Shown piece by piece: positions 17,101 through 24,911 of a stretch of DNA of 51,759 bases; positions within the stretch are counted from its first letter, which is position 1; every line of letters starts with the position of its first letter. Below the pieces are notes generated by a model. That model made no database searches. It was given only the letters and a program-made list of their open reading frames with translations, and was not told the DNA's origin. Position numbers and translations under genes: made by a program. This DNA is from a virus. The DNA lies in the IMG/VR virus record IMGVR_UViG_3300023109_000035, positions 1 through 51,759 of that record; one strand, written 5' to 3'.

Positions 17101-20100
17101 TCATGCTGAGCAGTTGTCCATTTTTTTGAATTATTAATTGCTTCCTCGTTCAGTACAATACTCCTTTTACCATCCTTGCCGTCAACAACGTGTATGCCAA
17201 AGTTTTTAGAAGCGGCTTTGCTTTGCTTATTATTTAGCTTAAACTTTCTTAATTCTTTTTGGGTTTCTTTAGTAGTCTTTTTTCTAATAATGCTAACGTC
17301 AAGTCCAGCGTCTTTAGTTAGTTTTATAGCATTATTAATAGCATTCTCACTATTAGATAAATCTGTTAATTCTTGATTTACTTCTGCTAAAGCTATTTTA
17401 TCTTTACCACTAAATTCATCTAACTGTTCTTTAGCTTTCTCTTGCAATTTTTTCTGCTTAACCATTAGGTCTAGTGCTTTAGATCTGGCTTCATTAGAGA
17501 ACTCCTTAGGTATCTTTAAAGACGAGTTTCTAAGATTAGATATAGCATCAACCTCTTCTTGGTATTGTTCAGGAGTAATTTGTTTTTTATCTAACTTAGT
17601 TTTTAAAGCATTTTGAGCATTTTGAAAAAACTTTGTTTGTTGCTTAAAGTTTTCAGCGTTTTTTAAGTTTAAAGTAATAGCTGCTTGTCTAGATGCTTTT
17701 CTAATTAAACTAAAACTACCTCTAGACATTGAGCCTGCACTAGGAAGTATAGCACCTACTATACCACCACCAGTACCAGCTTGGTGAGCTGAATTTAAAT
17801 CTATTCTTTTGAGTATGTCATTGTCTAGTTGTTGACCAACAGAAGCTTGGCCAGCTAATTCTTGAGCGGCTTCAGTAAAATATTCTTTAATATAACCTTT
17901 ACCACCATTAACCAAAAAAGACTTACTGTTTTTAACAGCGTTTCTTAACTCTCCGTTCATAACTTTAGTTACAAAGTCTTTAGTACCTTTAAACCCCATT
18001 GAAGAAGCTGTAGTTTTTAAAGCTTTATTTATACTACCAAAAGTACCTAACTCTAAACCAGTACTTAAAGCAGCCCAACCAGCTGCTGTTCCTTGATCAG
18101 AATATTTGCCTTCAGCTAAAGCATCTACAATCTCTTCATTGCTAGGTTCTCTTCCTAATTCTTCTCTTAATCCAGTTTCTAAAGCAGTCCAATAATTATC
18201 TCCATATTCTTGACCTCCTATCAACAAAGAACTACCAAGTAGAGACAAACCACCAGTAGCAGGAGCAGCAACAGTACCTACAATTCCTGTAACTATATTA
18301 GGCAATACTTGGCCCACCGTACCTACTACATCTTTAAAAGTTGTACCATCTTCATCTTCAAAATCTATTGTGTCAGCAAGCTCTGCAACTTCTGAATATT
18401 TCTGTAATTCTTCTAAATCGCTTAGTATTATCTCTTCACTTTTAGCATTTTTAGCTTCTCTATTTGCTATATACTCTTCTGGATTAACAACACTAGACTT
18501 CCACTCATTACCACTTACTGAATACTTTTGTTTAGGTTTTTGACCTTCTGTTAAGCCTCCTGGATCTCCTTGACCAATAGTACCTATGTCCATTCTACTA
18601 TAATCTAAAGTTCCATCAGGGTAAGCATATATTTCTTTACCTGGATGAGCAGCTTGTATATTTTTTATTTCATTTATCTGGCTTGTTCTTTCTTCTAAAC
18701 CTAGTTGTTGTTGAGATATTTGAGAAGAGTTAAAGCTTTTTGCTTGATTTTGTATAGCACTATAACCTTGTTCTAAAAGAGTACCTGCTATTCCTGTAAA
18801 ACCGTTAAATCCTTTTGCAACTGCAGCCATTTTATATATTGGGTTATCCATTTTATCAATAAACCTACTAGTCTCTTCAGCTGAAACACCTATTGCATTG
18901 TTAATATCTGACACAACATGTTGGTATATTGGAGACTTTGACATTTTGCTTTGAAACAATTCACTAGTTAGTTTGTTGTATTCTTTTTCAGCCGCTTCAA
19001 TACTTGACTCTGAAGAATCAAGAGTTAAATTATATTTTTTTTCAATGCTTTTTCTTATTGCCTCGTATTTAGGTTTTAAAATGTTTTGAATAGACAAAGC
19101 TTTGTTCTGTAATATAGGATCATTAGTAACTAATTCAGAACTTACTTCCTGTATTCTTTTTGCATAATTTTTAGACACCTCAGGATTTGACATATCTTGA
19201 TTAATAAATTCTTTTTGAATATCACCTAGATAAGTATTTACTTTTTCTTGAAACTCAGGTTTAATTGCGTATTGCATTTTACCATCAATTTCTTTTAACG
19301 TACTATAAGTAGGTTTGTGAAGGTTATTTATTTTTATGTTTTTATCTTTTTCACTTAAGTTGCTACCTTTTATAGCTTTTACTGACTCGTTATAATCTGC
19401 TGTTTGATCCTCAATAGACCTGTCATCATAATAAGCAGGACCTCTACCATTAAAAAGTTTTTCAATTACAACCTGTTCTTCAGTGGGCTTTACTTTGTTT
19501 TCTTCATAAATCTTGTTAGCTTCTTCGTTACTAACTTGAGTATATATTTTTTTAGTTATACCAGTTGATTCAGCATAGGTAGGATCTGGTATTTCTTTTA
19601 CAGTTACTAAAGGTGTGTTTTTAAGCTCTTCTACATGTGATACATTGTTTTGCAAAACTTGATCCATTTTAGGCAAGCTGTTTACAGCAAGCTTATCATA
19701 TATTGTATCTACAAACTGATCATCTTCATCATCACTATCTGTTGCATTTATATTTAAAGCTTTTCCTCTTTTTACTATATCACCTATAGTTCTAGATACT
19801 TCTGATTGATACTCTTCTTCTGACATTTCATCACTTTCACCGCGAATCTTGTTTAATTCTTCTAAAGTTTTTAATGGTTTTTCCTTTGGAACATCTATCT
19901 TTACTTCTGTCTCTACCTCAGGTGGCGCTGTTAACTCTTCTTCTAATGAACCTTCTTTATCTGCTTCCATACCAAACTCTTGAAAAGCAGGATTTATTTT
20001 TTCATAATCGTATCCATTAGCTTCAGCAGTACTAACGTAATCTAGTAAGACATTTTTACCATATCCAGATAGTTCTGGAAAAGCATCTATTGTCTTATCA

Positions 20101-20168
20101 AAATCATATTCAGCACCTTGAAAAGTTGTTATAAAATCTTTTAAAACACTTTGTAAAGATTCGTCCAT
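11196..20168 (-). CDS. Giant multidomain virion protein (2990 aa)
   Basis: The largest gene in the window. The N-terminal 600 residues are mostly acidic and helical. A hydrophobic Gly/Ala-rich segment lies near 615-660 (NIVTGIVGTVAAPATGGLSL). HEVLH at about 1022-1026 is a zincin-type signature. Around 2157 DFDDTLA, later VLTARAP and FADDA match the HAD motifs I, II and IV. The last 650 residues are helical and end in a basic tail (KRKNKRKYNKRK). It fits the polyvalent, or cargo, proteins that tailed phages inject with their DNA, or a structural tail-channel protein. Its gene follows the ejection-type proteins, which fits internal virion use. Enzymatic activity of either domain is unproven. 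Confidence 0.8.
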   Translation of the reverse strand: MDESLQSVLKDFITTFQGAEYDFDKTIDAFPELSGYGKNVLLDYVSTAEANGYDYEKINPAFQEFGMEADKEGSLEEELTAPPEVETEVKIDVPKEKPLKTLEELNKIRGESDEMSEEEYQSEVSRTIGDIVKRGKALNINATDSDDEDDQFVDTIYDKLAVNSLPKMDQVLQNNVSHVEELKNTPLVTVKEIPDPTYAESTGITKKIYTQVSNEEANKIYEENKVKPTEEQVVIEKLFNGRGPAYYDDRSIEDQTADYNESVKAIKGSNLSEKDKNIKINNLHKPTYSTLKEIDGKMQYAIKPEFQEKVNTYLGDIQKEFINQDMSNPEVSKNYAKRIQEVSSELVTNDPILQNKALSIQNILKPKYEAIRKSIEKKYNLTLDSSESSIEAAEKEYNKLTSELFQSKMSKSPIYQHVVSDINNAIGVSAEETSRFIDKMDNPIYKMAAVAKGFNGFTGIAGTLLEQGYSAIQNQAKSFNSSQISQQQLGLEERTSQINEIKNIQAAHPGKEIYAYPDGTLDYSRMDIGTIGQGDPGGLTEGQKPKQKYSVSGNEWKSSVVNPEEYIANREAKNAKSEEIILSDLEELQKYSEVAELADTIDFEDEDGTTFKDVVGTVGQVLPNIVTGIVGTVAAPATGGLSLLGSSLLIGGQEYGDNYWTALETGLREELGREPSNEEIVDALAEGKYSDQGTAAGWAALSTGLELGTFGSINKALKTTASSMGFKGTKDFVTKVMNGELRNAVKNSKSFLVNGGKGYIKEYFTEAAQELAGQASVGQQLDNDILKRIDLNSAHQAGTGGGIVGAILPSAGSMSRGSFSLIRKASRQAAITLNLKNAENFKQQTKFFQNAQNALKTKLDKKQITPEQYQEEVDAISNLRNSSLKIPKEFSNEARSKALDLMVKQKKLQEKAKEQLDEFSGKDKIALAEVNQELTDLSNSENAINNAIKLTKDAGLDVSIIRKKTTKETQKELRKFKLNNKQSKAASKNFGIHVVDGKDGKRSIVLNEEAINNSKKWTTAQHEVLHDVLSVALEGNDRAVFAMGNAVDNVLKNVDGKSNANFKERLDAYKNKPESIRAEEKITLLSEALTNGEVTFDEGVFTKLGDFVRRVFQQIAPESKLGKIKFDTAEDVYRFIKDYNKSFAKGKLTKAQKNVLDKGIEISEDITPKGPLQKQDISVKESIDESALQEEGLSIQDETGQEIDEEIETSRIDEMDEITKAIPQEVIDKELDKTATEEEVLKQFKPLATFIASQYIGNAKYQANRKALIDSILTDERGILGLYRDYQAKTDQEFDGTAGQFINNQKGGIRQRSKQIAAEVLGYAAPKTGPKKSPIPEGRQEGESLRRTMGFFTTKELDQMLADREINKPQYDKLLKSSQQQVIKKGPNQGKTYGEVIDGFFNKVKNQVQKGVLVSPKQIVDYLTNEFKTKRFVDDVKDLMGTPNSQQYTDFLNNFSEAIYDKLTQRQVNKRFAFAKEPVIDPATGKQKRMTVGESQAIGTQVSDKKAGNPIFKKKAFDENQFKQEHLNPTTGRPASKQTALAESVAEIIGFDASQQALQDPETLANLTDRNKTMAELEVVSNDIANQTARGMTFKFSLDDGSAGSINQEDAPNLQKDLDTFNKLVLDKGFEDGDGNLVPEVAEALEKSSPKLRELINYLYKENPDLNVDAKGFKSEVLEAIKLIDPALYDKIKSKGTVLRSIVKGVKNYNKVVTDRMNAGSQALGKTIDNRVFGALGFDFLGYKNGILDPAGRKKDKQASKEQGKTVYQTDEDGNFIEGMYYNDAQALKDLEYTDDLFVKYVEDLDKLGIKLSDSILMNKDSTKLKNILKPIFETTNLERKKQLLEEARPKIEKANTANKLLFKYIANKLNEAYKKGDVDLEYVFQMLQTQTNISLGFRSLSGFDFMYLQEGNQYVEGKTKPSISRWLEMTDAQRAELLEDFNTVNDFKERYDLHLKNNLEAGKLDLINAQWQAAFGTVSAYKDLTIKGEHLGANANTMAKIFLGIAEGNLTDAMLEEMFVEHTQLFGPTYLMDVIDAKGVEGGAKTGATSKEGIFRLTKFLKNNPKFSKNLYAKSGEKAFIELGNVEKLIEDIEILDKSQNSAKDENVVVFKESKVLDMDDNMSMDDVLNKAKTIDEALKQAKKLNAPVKKIRVFDFDDTLATTESNVIANRGDESITLNAEEFAEQGKSLLDQGYKFDFSEFNKVTKGKEGPLLKIAKKIKDARGNEDLFVLTARAPQSQQAIYEFLKSQGVEFKKENIIGLGKSTGASKANWIIDQAAKGYNDFYFADDAIQNVQAVRDALEVVDVKSKVQQAKLKFSLNVDKDFNDIIEQKSGIASEKEYSEAKAKVRGANKGKFKFWIPPSAEDFMGLIYPLLSKGKLGDNQMAWFKKHLFDPFAKANQALSQARLNLMNDFKALKKDLDVPKELSKESVDGFTNEQAVRVYLWNKQGLDIPGLSKADTKELVNAVENNEKLKIFADKLVQINKRAYPAPAEGWLTGSITSDLIQGLKVKRSELLAEWQANADIIFSNKNLNKLEAIHGAKYREALENVLSRMKAGSNRLQTGNRLSNRILNYINGSNAAIMFFNTRSAILQTISAINFINWDFNNPLKAGKAFANQPQYWKDFMSLMNSDFLRDRRNGLRININESEIADLAKTSKNKAKAVMAYILEKGYLPTQFADSFAIALGGATFYRNKIDALIKDGMSKKEAEEVAMREFREIAEESQQSARPDKISQQQSSDVGRLILMFANTPMQYSRLMKRAFQDLVNGRGSSKSNMSKIVYYAFVQNLIFNALQQALFKLGFEDDEEDEKKRTYRTINGMADSLLRGLGIGGATVSVAKNFLMDIYERSGRSRPEYTDSVWKLLQFSPPIGSKIARLRAAGWAFDSKKRRQEILDKGFSLDNPGLMSAAKVISATTNVPLDRVLLKMENIEGSMNEEADWWQRLAMIGGWSSWDIMKESSSKSKSSRSKKSLNKRKNKRKYNKRK

Positions 20169-20172
20169 TTTA

Positions 20173-21807
20173 TTAAGATTTTAGTCTATTATTCCCTCCA
20201 GCTGCGTTAGTTGTAGCTGGTTTATTAACTTTAGTAGTAGTTGTTTTATTGTTAATACCTTGCTCTTTATTATATCCTTCTTCCAATTGTAAAAAATTAG
20301 CATCAACACCTATTTGTTCTAGTAAAAACTTTTCAAATTCTTCTTTACTTCTACCTTCTTGATCAGAAAAACTACCTTCATCAAACCCCATCTCAGCTTC
20401 AACTTTTTCTATTGCATTGGCATCTATTACTTGAGGTAGAAATTTAAATTTAGAAGTAATATCTTCTTTTTTAGCTCTGACTTCTTCAAAATTTTCTCTT
20501 GCTTTTAAATTATTTTTAGAAAGCTCCCATAAAGATTTTGTAGGTTTTCCAGTGTTTTTAACATCTGGTGAATCTATTTTTTGATCTGGCTTTTTCCTTT
20601 TACCTATAGTTTTGCTAGCTCCAGGACTTAAAGAATTTTCATCCCAACTATTATTAGCTAAATACCTCTTAGCAGCTTTAGCTTGGTTTGTTTGTATTAA
20701 AGTTTTTTGTTCTTCAGTTATATCAGTAGGATATTCACCATAAGCAGAGTTTTGCCACTCTTCCATAGTTAAACCCATAGCATCTAGGTCTATGTCAAGC
20801 TCATTACCTGGTTGCGCAAAAGAACCTAAAGTATTTGGAGGATAAGTACCATCCTCTTGTTCTTCTCCATCGGCTATATTATCTTGCCAAACACTTAACA
20901 TAGCTTTTTGATCACCTAACATACCATCTAACATACCACTAGCTTCAACTTCTTCAATAAAATTTTGTTTCTTTCCTGTATTAGGCATTTGTATGACTTG
21001 CACATATCCATCTTCTAGTCCTTCAATAGGTTTACCAGAGGTAGGATGTATATCTCCATTTTCAAATGATTTAGTTATAGTGTATTCGCCTAAACCAGTT
21101 TCTTCACCACTAAGCTTATCCCATATAGTCTTTGTTAAACCACCAGTATCTGTTTTTAAATCAAACAAGTCTTCACCAGATTGAGATCTTTCTGCTAATT
21201 TAGTACCGTTTAAAGACCCTTCATTTTCAGGCCAAGGTAAATTTTTACCATCTTTATCTTTTTTAGGTATATAATAAAAGAATTCACCATTTTCTCTAGC
21301 TATTTCAACATCCCTATCATTATACATTGCATCTAAAACAGCTTTATTAGTTGGTGACCCAATAGAAGACATGGTTCCGTTTTTTAATGCATCGCCATAC
21401 TTTTGAACTTCAATCTCTAAATATCCAGCTTGCTCTTGAAACTGTTTAGGTGTTTGCTCTATTTCTCTTCTTCTTAAATTAGCTTCGGTTTTAGATATTC
21501 CTTCAGGTGGTCCTAAAGCTGCTAATCTATTTATTTCTACATAATCCTTTGTTAAGCCTTCAAACGTATTTGCTACTTTAGAGTCTAAATGTTGATGACC
21601 TTTTGTAGAATTTTGAACGCTGTCAAAAAAGTTGTTTTCTCTTTCTATGTTTTCTTCTTCTAACTGCGCTAATTGTTTCTTTTGTATTTGACTAGCTTTG
21701 GCTATCTCTGCACTAGTTGTTAATAGTTGGTCTTGCATTCGCTGACCACCTTTTTGAACTTCCTGTGCTGTTTTATTTATTATTCTTGATGGGTTAGTAT
21801 AACTCAT
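20173..21807 (-). CDS. Putative internal virion/ejection protein (544 aa)
   Basis: A mostly helical, acidic protein with a coiled-coil-like N-terminus rich in Gln, Glu and Lys (KKQLAQLEEENIERENNF). A folded middle contains Trp and Tyr (FFYYIPKKDKDGKNLPWPEN), and the C-terminus is low-complexity (Thr/Asn/Lys-rich). It ends four bases before the giant gene and starts 23 bases after the small ejection-type gene. By position and composition it resembles phage internal proteins delivered with DNA. No named family is recognised. Confidence 0.6.
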   Translation of the reverse strand: MSYTNPSRIINKTAQEVQKGGQRMQDQLLTTSAEIAKASQIQKKQLAQLEEENIERENNFFDSVQNSTKGHQHLDSKVANTFEGLTKDYVEINRLAALGPPEGISKTEANLRRREIEQTPKQFQEQAGYLEIEVQKYGDALKNGTMSSIGSPTNKAVLDAMYNDRDVEIARENGEFFYYIPKKDKDGKNLPWPENEGSLNGTKLAERSQSGEDLFDLKTDTGGLTKTIWDKLSGEETGLGEYTITKSFENGDIHPTSGKPIEGLEDGYVQVIQMPNTGKKQNFIEEVEASGMLDGMLGDQKAMLSVWQDNIADGEEQEDGTYPPNTLGSFAQPGNELDIDLDAMGLTMEEWQNSAYGEYPTDITEEQKTLIQTNQAKAAKRYLANNSWDENSLSPGASKTIGKRKKPDQKIDSPDVKNTGKPTKSLWELSKNNLKARENFEEVRAKKEDITSKFKFLPQVIDANAIEKVEAEMGFDEGSFSDQEGRSKEEFEKFLLEQIGVDANFLQLEEGYNKEQGINNKTTTTKVNKPATTNAAGGNNRLKS

Positions 21808-21830
21808 GTTTTATAACTTTTTAAAATTTA

Positions 21831-22523
21831 TTAACCTGCTCCAGCTTTTATTTTAGCCGCTCCAGATAAGCCAGCCATCATGCTAGTTCCTACTCCCATT
21901 ATTCCAGCTGTTCTGGCTGCTCTAGCATCTTGCTCGTTTTGAGCGGCATTATCTAACAATTTAGCAGTTCTATCCATTTTGTTTTCATGGAATTTTATTG
22001 CGTCTTCTTGAGCAGCTAGATCTCCATCACCTTTAAGCTTATCTAAATCAGCTTGACCTTGAGCTTTTAACTTGGCTACGTTAGCTGCACCTTCTGCTGC
22101 TAGCTTAGCATTTGCACTTTCTTGAGCATTTATACTAGCTGCAATACCTTGTTTACTTTGTAAAGCCATTTGAGCTAAAGCAGTTGCACCACCAGCGGCT
22201 TGGCCAGTTTCCATCATAACATCTAAACTGTTAGCTAAAGCTTGATCAGCAGCTTTTGCTTGCATATTAAAAGCTTGTGTTGCTACTGTTAAGTTCGCAT
22301 ATGGGTTGTCTAATTCTGCAAAAGCATTTTGCGTATTTTCGTAAGGGTTTTGTAAAACAGGTCTAGACGCTTCTAAAGCATCTAATGCAGCTTGTTGCCT
22401 CTCAGCTTCTCTTTTTTGCCTCTCAGCTTCTTTTCTACTTTGTCGAGCTGCTATTCCTGATGTTACAGCGCCTGTTATTCCTCCTAGAACACTCATTCCG
22501 GCACCTGCTGCTTTTTCTCCCAT
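21831..22523 (-). CDS. Small internal/ejection protein with amphipathic ends (230 aa)
   Basis: An Ala/Gln-rich helical protein. The N-terminus is hydrophobic and glycine-rich (AGMSVLGGITGAVTSGIAAR), then a long coiled coil (RKEAERQKREAERQQAALDA), and the C-terminus is again a glycine-rich hydrophobic stretch (GIMGVGTSMMAGLSGAAK). This pattern resembles phage internal virion protein gp14-type proteins that cross the host envelope during DNA entry. Neighbours are the 544-residue protein and the GNAT-like gene. The family match is by composition only. Confidence 0.6.
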   Translation of the reverse strand: MGEKAAGAGMSVLGGITGAVTSGIAARQSRKEAERQKREAERQQAALDALEASRPVLQNPYENTQNAFAELDNPYANLTVATQAFNMQAKAADQALANSLDVMMETGQAAGGATALAQMALQSKQGIAASINAQESANAKLAAEGAANVAKLKAQGQADLDKLKGDGDLAAQEDAIKFHENKMDRTAKLLDNAAQNEQDARAARTAGIMGVGTSMMAGLSGAAKIKAGAG

Positions 22524-22527
22524 AGTT

Positions 22528-22923
22528 TTAATTTATTATTTTTAACATATTAGTTGATTTTTCTTTTACATTCCAACCTAATTTTTCATATCTCTTTGTA
22601 CTACCTTGGCCTTGAAAAGTAGCCATTACTTTTGACCCGGCATCTTTACACACTTGCTCCGAACACATTATCAACATATCTATAGCTTCACTTTTATTGC
22701 TTTCTTTATAGTCTGGATCTGATATAGGAAAACCAAACCAAGCTATTTTTGAATTAGTAAACCACAAAAACCCGGCAACTATATCTATATTATTGTGGCT
22801 AATAATTAATCCACTTTCACCGTTATCTGGTAAAAAATCTTTACTCATTAAAGGCCATTCTCTTTTTTTATACCAAGACATTATTGTGTCAAGATCTTTT
22901 TTTGTTATTTTTCTTGCTTCCAT
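22528..22923 (-). CDS. GNAT-like acyltransferase-fold protein
   Basis: A 131-residue protein with a pattern like a GNAT N-acetyltransferase: an N-terminal helix-rich start (MEARKITKKDLDTIMSWYKK), a beta segment IVAGFLWFTNSKIAWFGF, and a C-terminal RYEKLGWNVKEKS that matches the conserved end of GNATs. The acetyl-CoA loop (Q/R-x-x-G-x-G/A) is not clear. Such genes occur inside phage tail regions, perhaps modifying a host or virion protein. It sits between two tail genes; its stop is four bases before the next gene. Confidence 0.55.
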   Translation of the reverse strand: MEARKITKKDLDTIMSWYKKREWPLMSKDFLPDNGESGLIISHNNIDIVAGFLWFTNSKIAWFGFPISDPDYKESNKSEAIDMLIMCSEQVCKDAGSKVMATFQGQGSTKRYEKLGWNVKEKSTNMLKIIN

Positions 22924-24878
22924 TAAAAATTAGATACATTATAATTTAAATTAACTGCGTAAAGCTCTTTCATTGCTCCTGGATCTGTAGTAGCATCTGT
23001 AGACATTGTAACATCTAAATAAAAACCTTTTAATCCAGACACTTGGTTACCAAATAAAACCTCACCTGCATTTGGTGTAGAGTTATTAGTAAAATTGGCT
23101 ACGTAGTGATTTTCCTTTCTATCAAAGCCAGCTCTAAGAGGAATGTTACTTCCTGGGTTATTATACAAACCTTCGTAATAACTATAAACTAAAGAACTAC
23201 TATCAAAAAAGCTAGACCAGACACCTGTTTGTGATGAAAAATTACTACCAGTATTGTCAGAATCTGCAGAAGTTACTTTCCAGCCACTAGAACCTTCATA
23301 ACCTATAGTCAAAAACACTTTTTGAGTAGATGGTAAAGAATTAGCAACAAACTTTATTGTAGATGGATTATTTACATTATAAAAATTACCTCTTGAAACT
23401 GAATCATCGTAATGTTTGTACAGGCCAGTTTGTAATACAACAGATCCATTCCAAACAGAATTATTAGTAGTAAAAAAATTTGACTTTAAACTACCTAATT
23501 GACCTGGTTTAAAGGTATAAAAACTAGGCCAACCATTTATAGCTTCATCAAAACCTAAAGTAAAATAAGTTGTATCTCTTCTTAAGGGTCCGTTTGTATC
23601 TTCTGACACAGTTAAATTTGGTTGTATTGATACTATGTATTGTTTATTATAAGCATCCCAACCTCCTAAAACATAACTCCTATAGTTACTAACTAATTTT
23701 AATGTTCCATTGTTTACTCCAAAAAACGAAGAAGCTAAGTTTTTAGAAACATATATATAACCACTAGTTGCGTTAACGCCAGTTGTTTCTACATCAGTAA
23801 CATAAGCACCAGTATCTACATACGTAGCACCAGAGTCATCAGACCAAAATACTTTAGATCCTATAGAGTATTGAGAAAGTAGCCCTATTTCTGAAGATAG
23901 AGTTACTCTAAATAAACTTCCAGACTGTTCTGCACTTCCAGCTAAAACTATAGTAGATGGATCTGGCAGCGCTTGGATCAAACTAAGCTCTTTAGTGTAT
24001 GTATTTGTGAAATTATCGTTTAATGGTGCTAGACGATCTCTAAAGTAATCTCTCATTCCATATTCTGATACTTCTGTTATACCATTACCAGATAATCTAA
24101 GAACAGCATTTCTATGTCTATCAACAAAATATTTTCTATTTGCGTATATAGCAAAACTTTCTGGGTTTTTGCTTATGCCGTATTCCCCAGAGTAAGGAAC
24201 TATTTCACCTAAAACTTGATTAGTAGTAACTACATTTCCTCCACCTTCAGCGTTATAAATAGCATTTTTGTCTATTAAAGCTCTACTACATTTATCTTCT
24301 TGTAGCACCTGCAACTGGTTTTCTTCAGCATATATTTTCTGTATAGTATTGTACTGAGGATTAGCTGATCTAGTTATGTTTGTCCCTACTGGAAATTCAT
24401 TAGTTCTATTTAACCCAGTTCTTGAGTTGTATATACCAGAATATATTAATGTATTAAATCTATGTTGTTGTATTGGATCTTCTTCGTCTAAATAAGCTCT
24501 AACTCCTAAACTCATACCAGCATTGCTAAAACCTCCTCTTATTCTAGACTCTTCAATATAAAAGTTTTCTTTTGTTACTGATTCAGTTTTATTAATTACA
24601 CTATATTGGCCGTCTGATTGAGGAACTGTTTGATTAACTGACTGTAAATTCCAACCATTACTTTGAAAAGCTGGAGCAAGTGGTGGAGCGTAAACACTAC
24701 CTATTGGATACACATTTTGAGCAGCCACTCCAGTACCTCCTTGAATGTTTGCAGTACTACTCGGCGAGCCATAACCATCGTTATTACATTGATAAACACT
24801 TTGTGGCGTCATAATTCTTTTATTCCACATACAATTGTAAAAATCTATTTCAATTAAAGGTAATACATTTAAAGCCAT
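22923..24878 (-). CDS. Tail/virion surface protein (651 aa)
   Basis: A Ser/Thr/Asn-rich beta protein. The conserved-looking N-terminal block (FYIEESRIRGGFSN, then LIYSGIYNSRTGLNRTNEF, LQVLQEDKC and EYGISKNPESFA) reads like a phage tail-hub or fibre attachment domain that I recall from uncultured marine and crAss-like phages. The C-terminal half is variable and beta-rich, as in receptor-binding or decoration proteins. It is next to the 1689-residue tail protein. The 16-base repeat at 24882-24897 lies just before its start. It probably sits at the tail or baseplate; the exact part is not known. Confidence 0.65.
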   Translation of the reverse strand: MALNVLPLIEIDFYNCMWNKRIMTPQSVYQCNNDGYGSPSSTANIQGGTGVAAQNVYPIGSVYAPPLAPAFQSNGWNLQSVNQTVPQSDGQYSVINKTESVTKENFYIEESRIRGGFSNAGMSLGVRAYLDEEDPIQQHRFNTLIYSGIYNSRTGLNRTNEFPVGTNITRSANPQYNTIQKIYAEENQLQVLQEDKCSRALIDKNAIYNAEGGGNVVTTNQVLGEIVPYSGEYGISKNPESFAIYANRKYFVDRHRNAVLRLSGNGITEVSEYGMRDYFRDRLAPLNDNFTNTYTKELSLIQALPDPSTIVLAGSAEQSGSLFRVTLSSEIGLLSQYSIGSKVFWSDDSGATYVDTGAYVTDVETTGVNATSGYIYVSKNLASSFFGVNNGTLKLVSNYRSYVLGGWDAYNKQYIVSIQPNLTVSEDTNGPLRRDTTYFTLGFDEAINGWPSFYTFKPGQLGSLKSNFFTTNNSVWNGSVVLQTGLYKHYDDSVSRGNFYNVNNPSTIKFVANSLPSTQKVFLTIGYEGSSGWKVTSADSDNTGSNFSSQTGVWSSFFDSSSLVYSYYEGLYNNPGSNIPLRAGFDRKENHYVANFTNNSTPNAGEVLFGNQVSGLKGFYLDVTMSTDATTDPGAMKELYAVNLNYNVSNF

Positions 24879-24911
24879 AACTTATAATCACTTGTTAATT
24901 AATACTATTTA

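Noticed and set aside
11196-20168. Reading the giant gene as a virion RNA polymerase
   Set aside because: I looked for the DxDGD-type catalytic motif and T7-like polymerase signatures and did not see them; the HAD and zincin-like motifs explain the parts that can be read.
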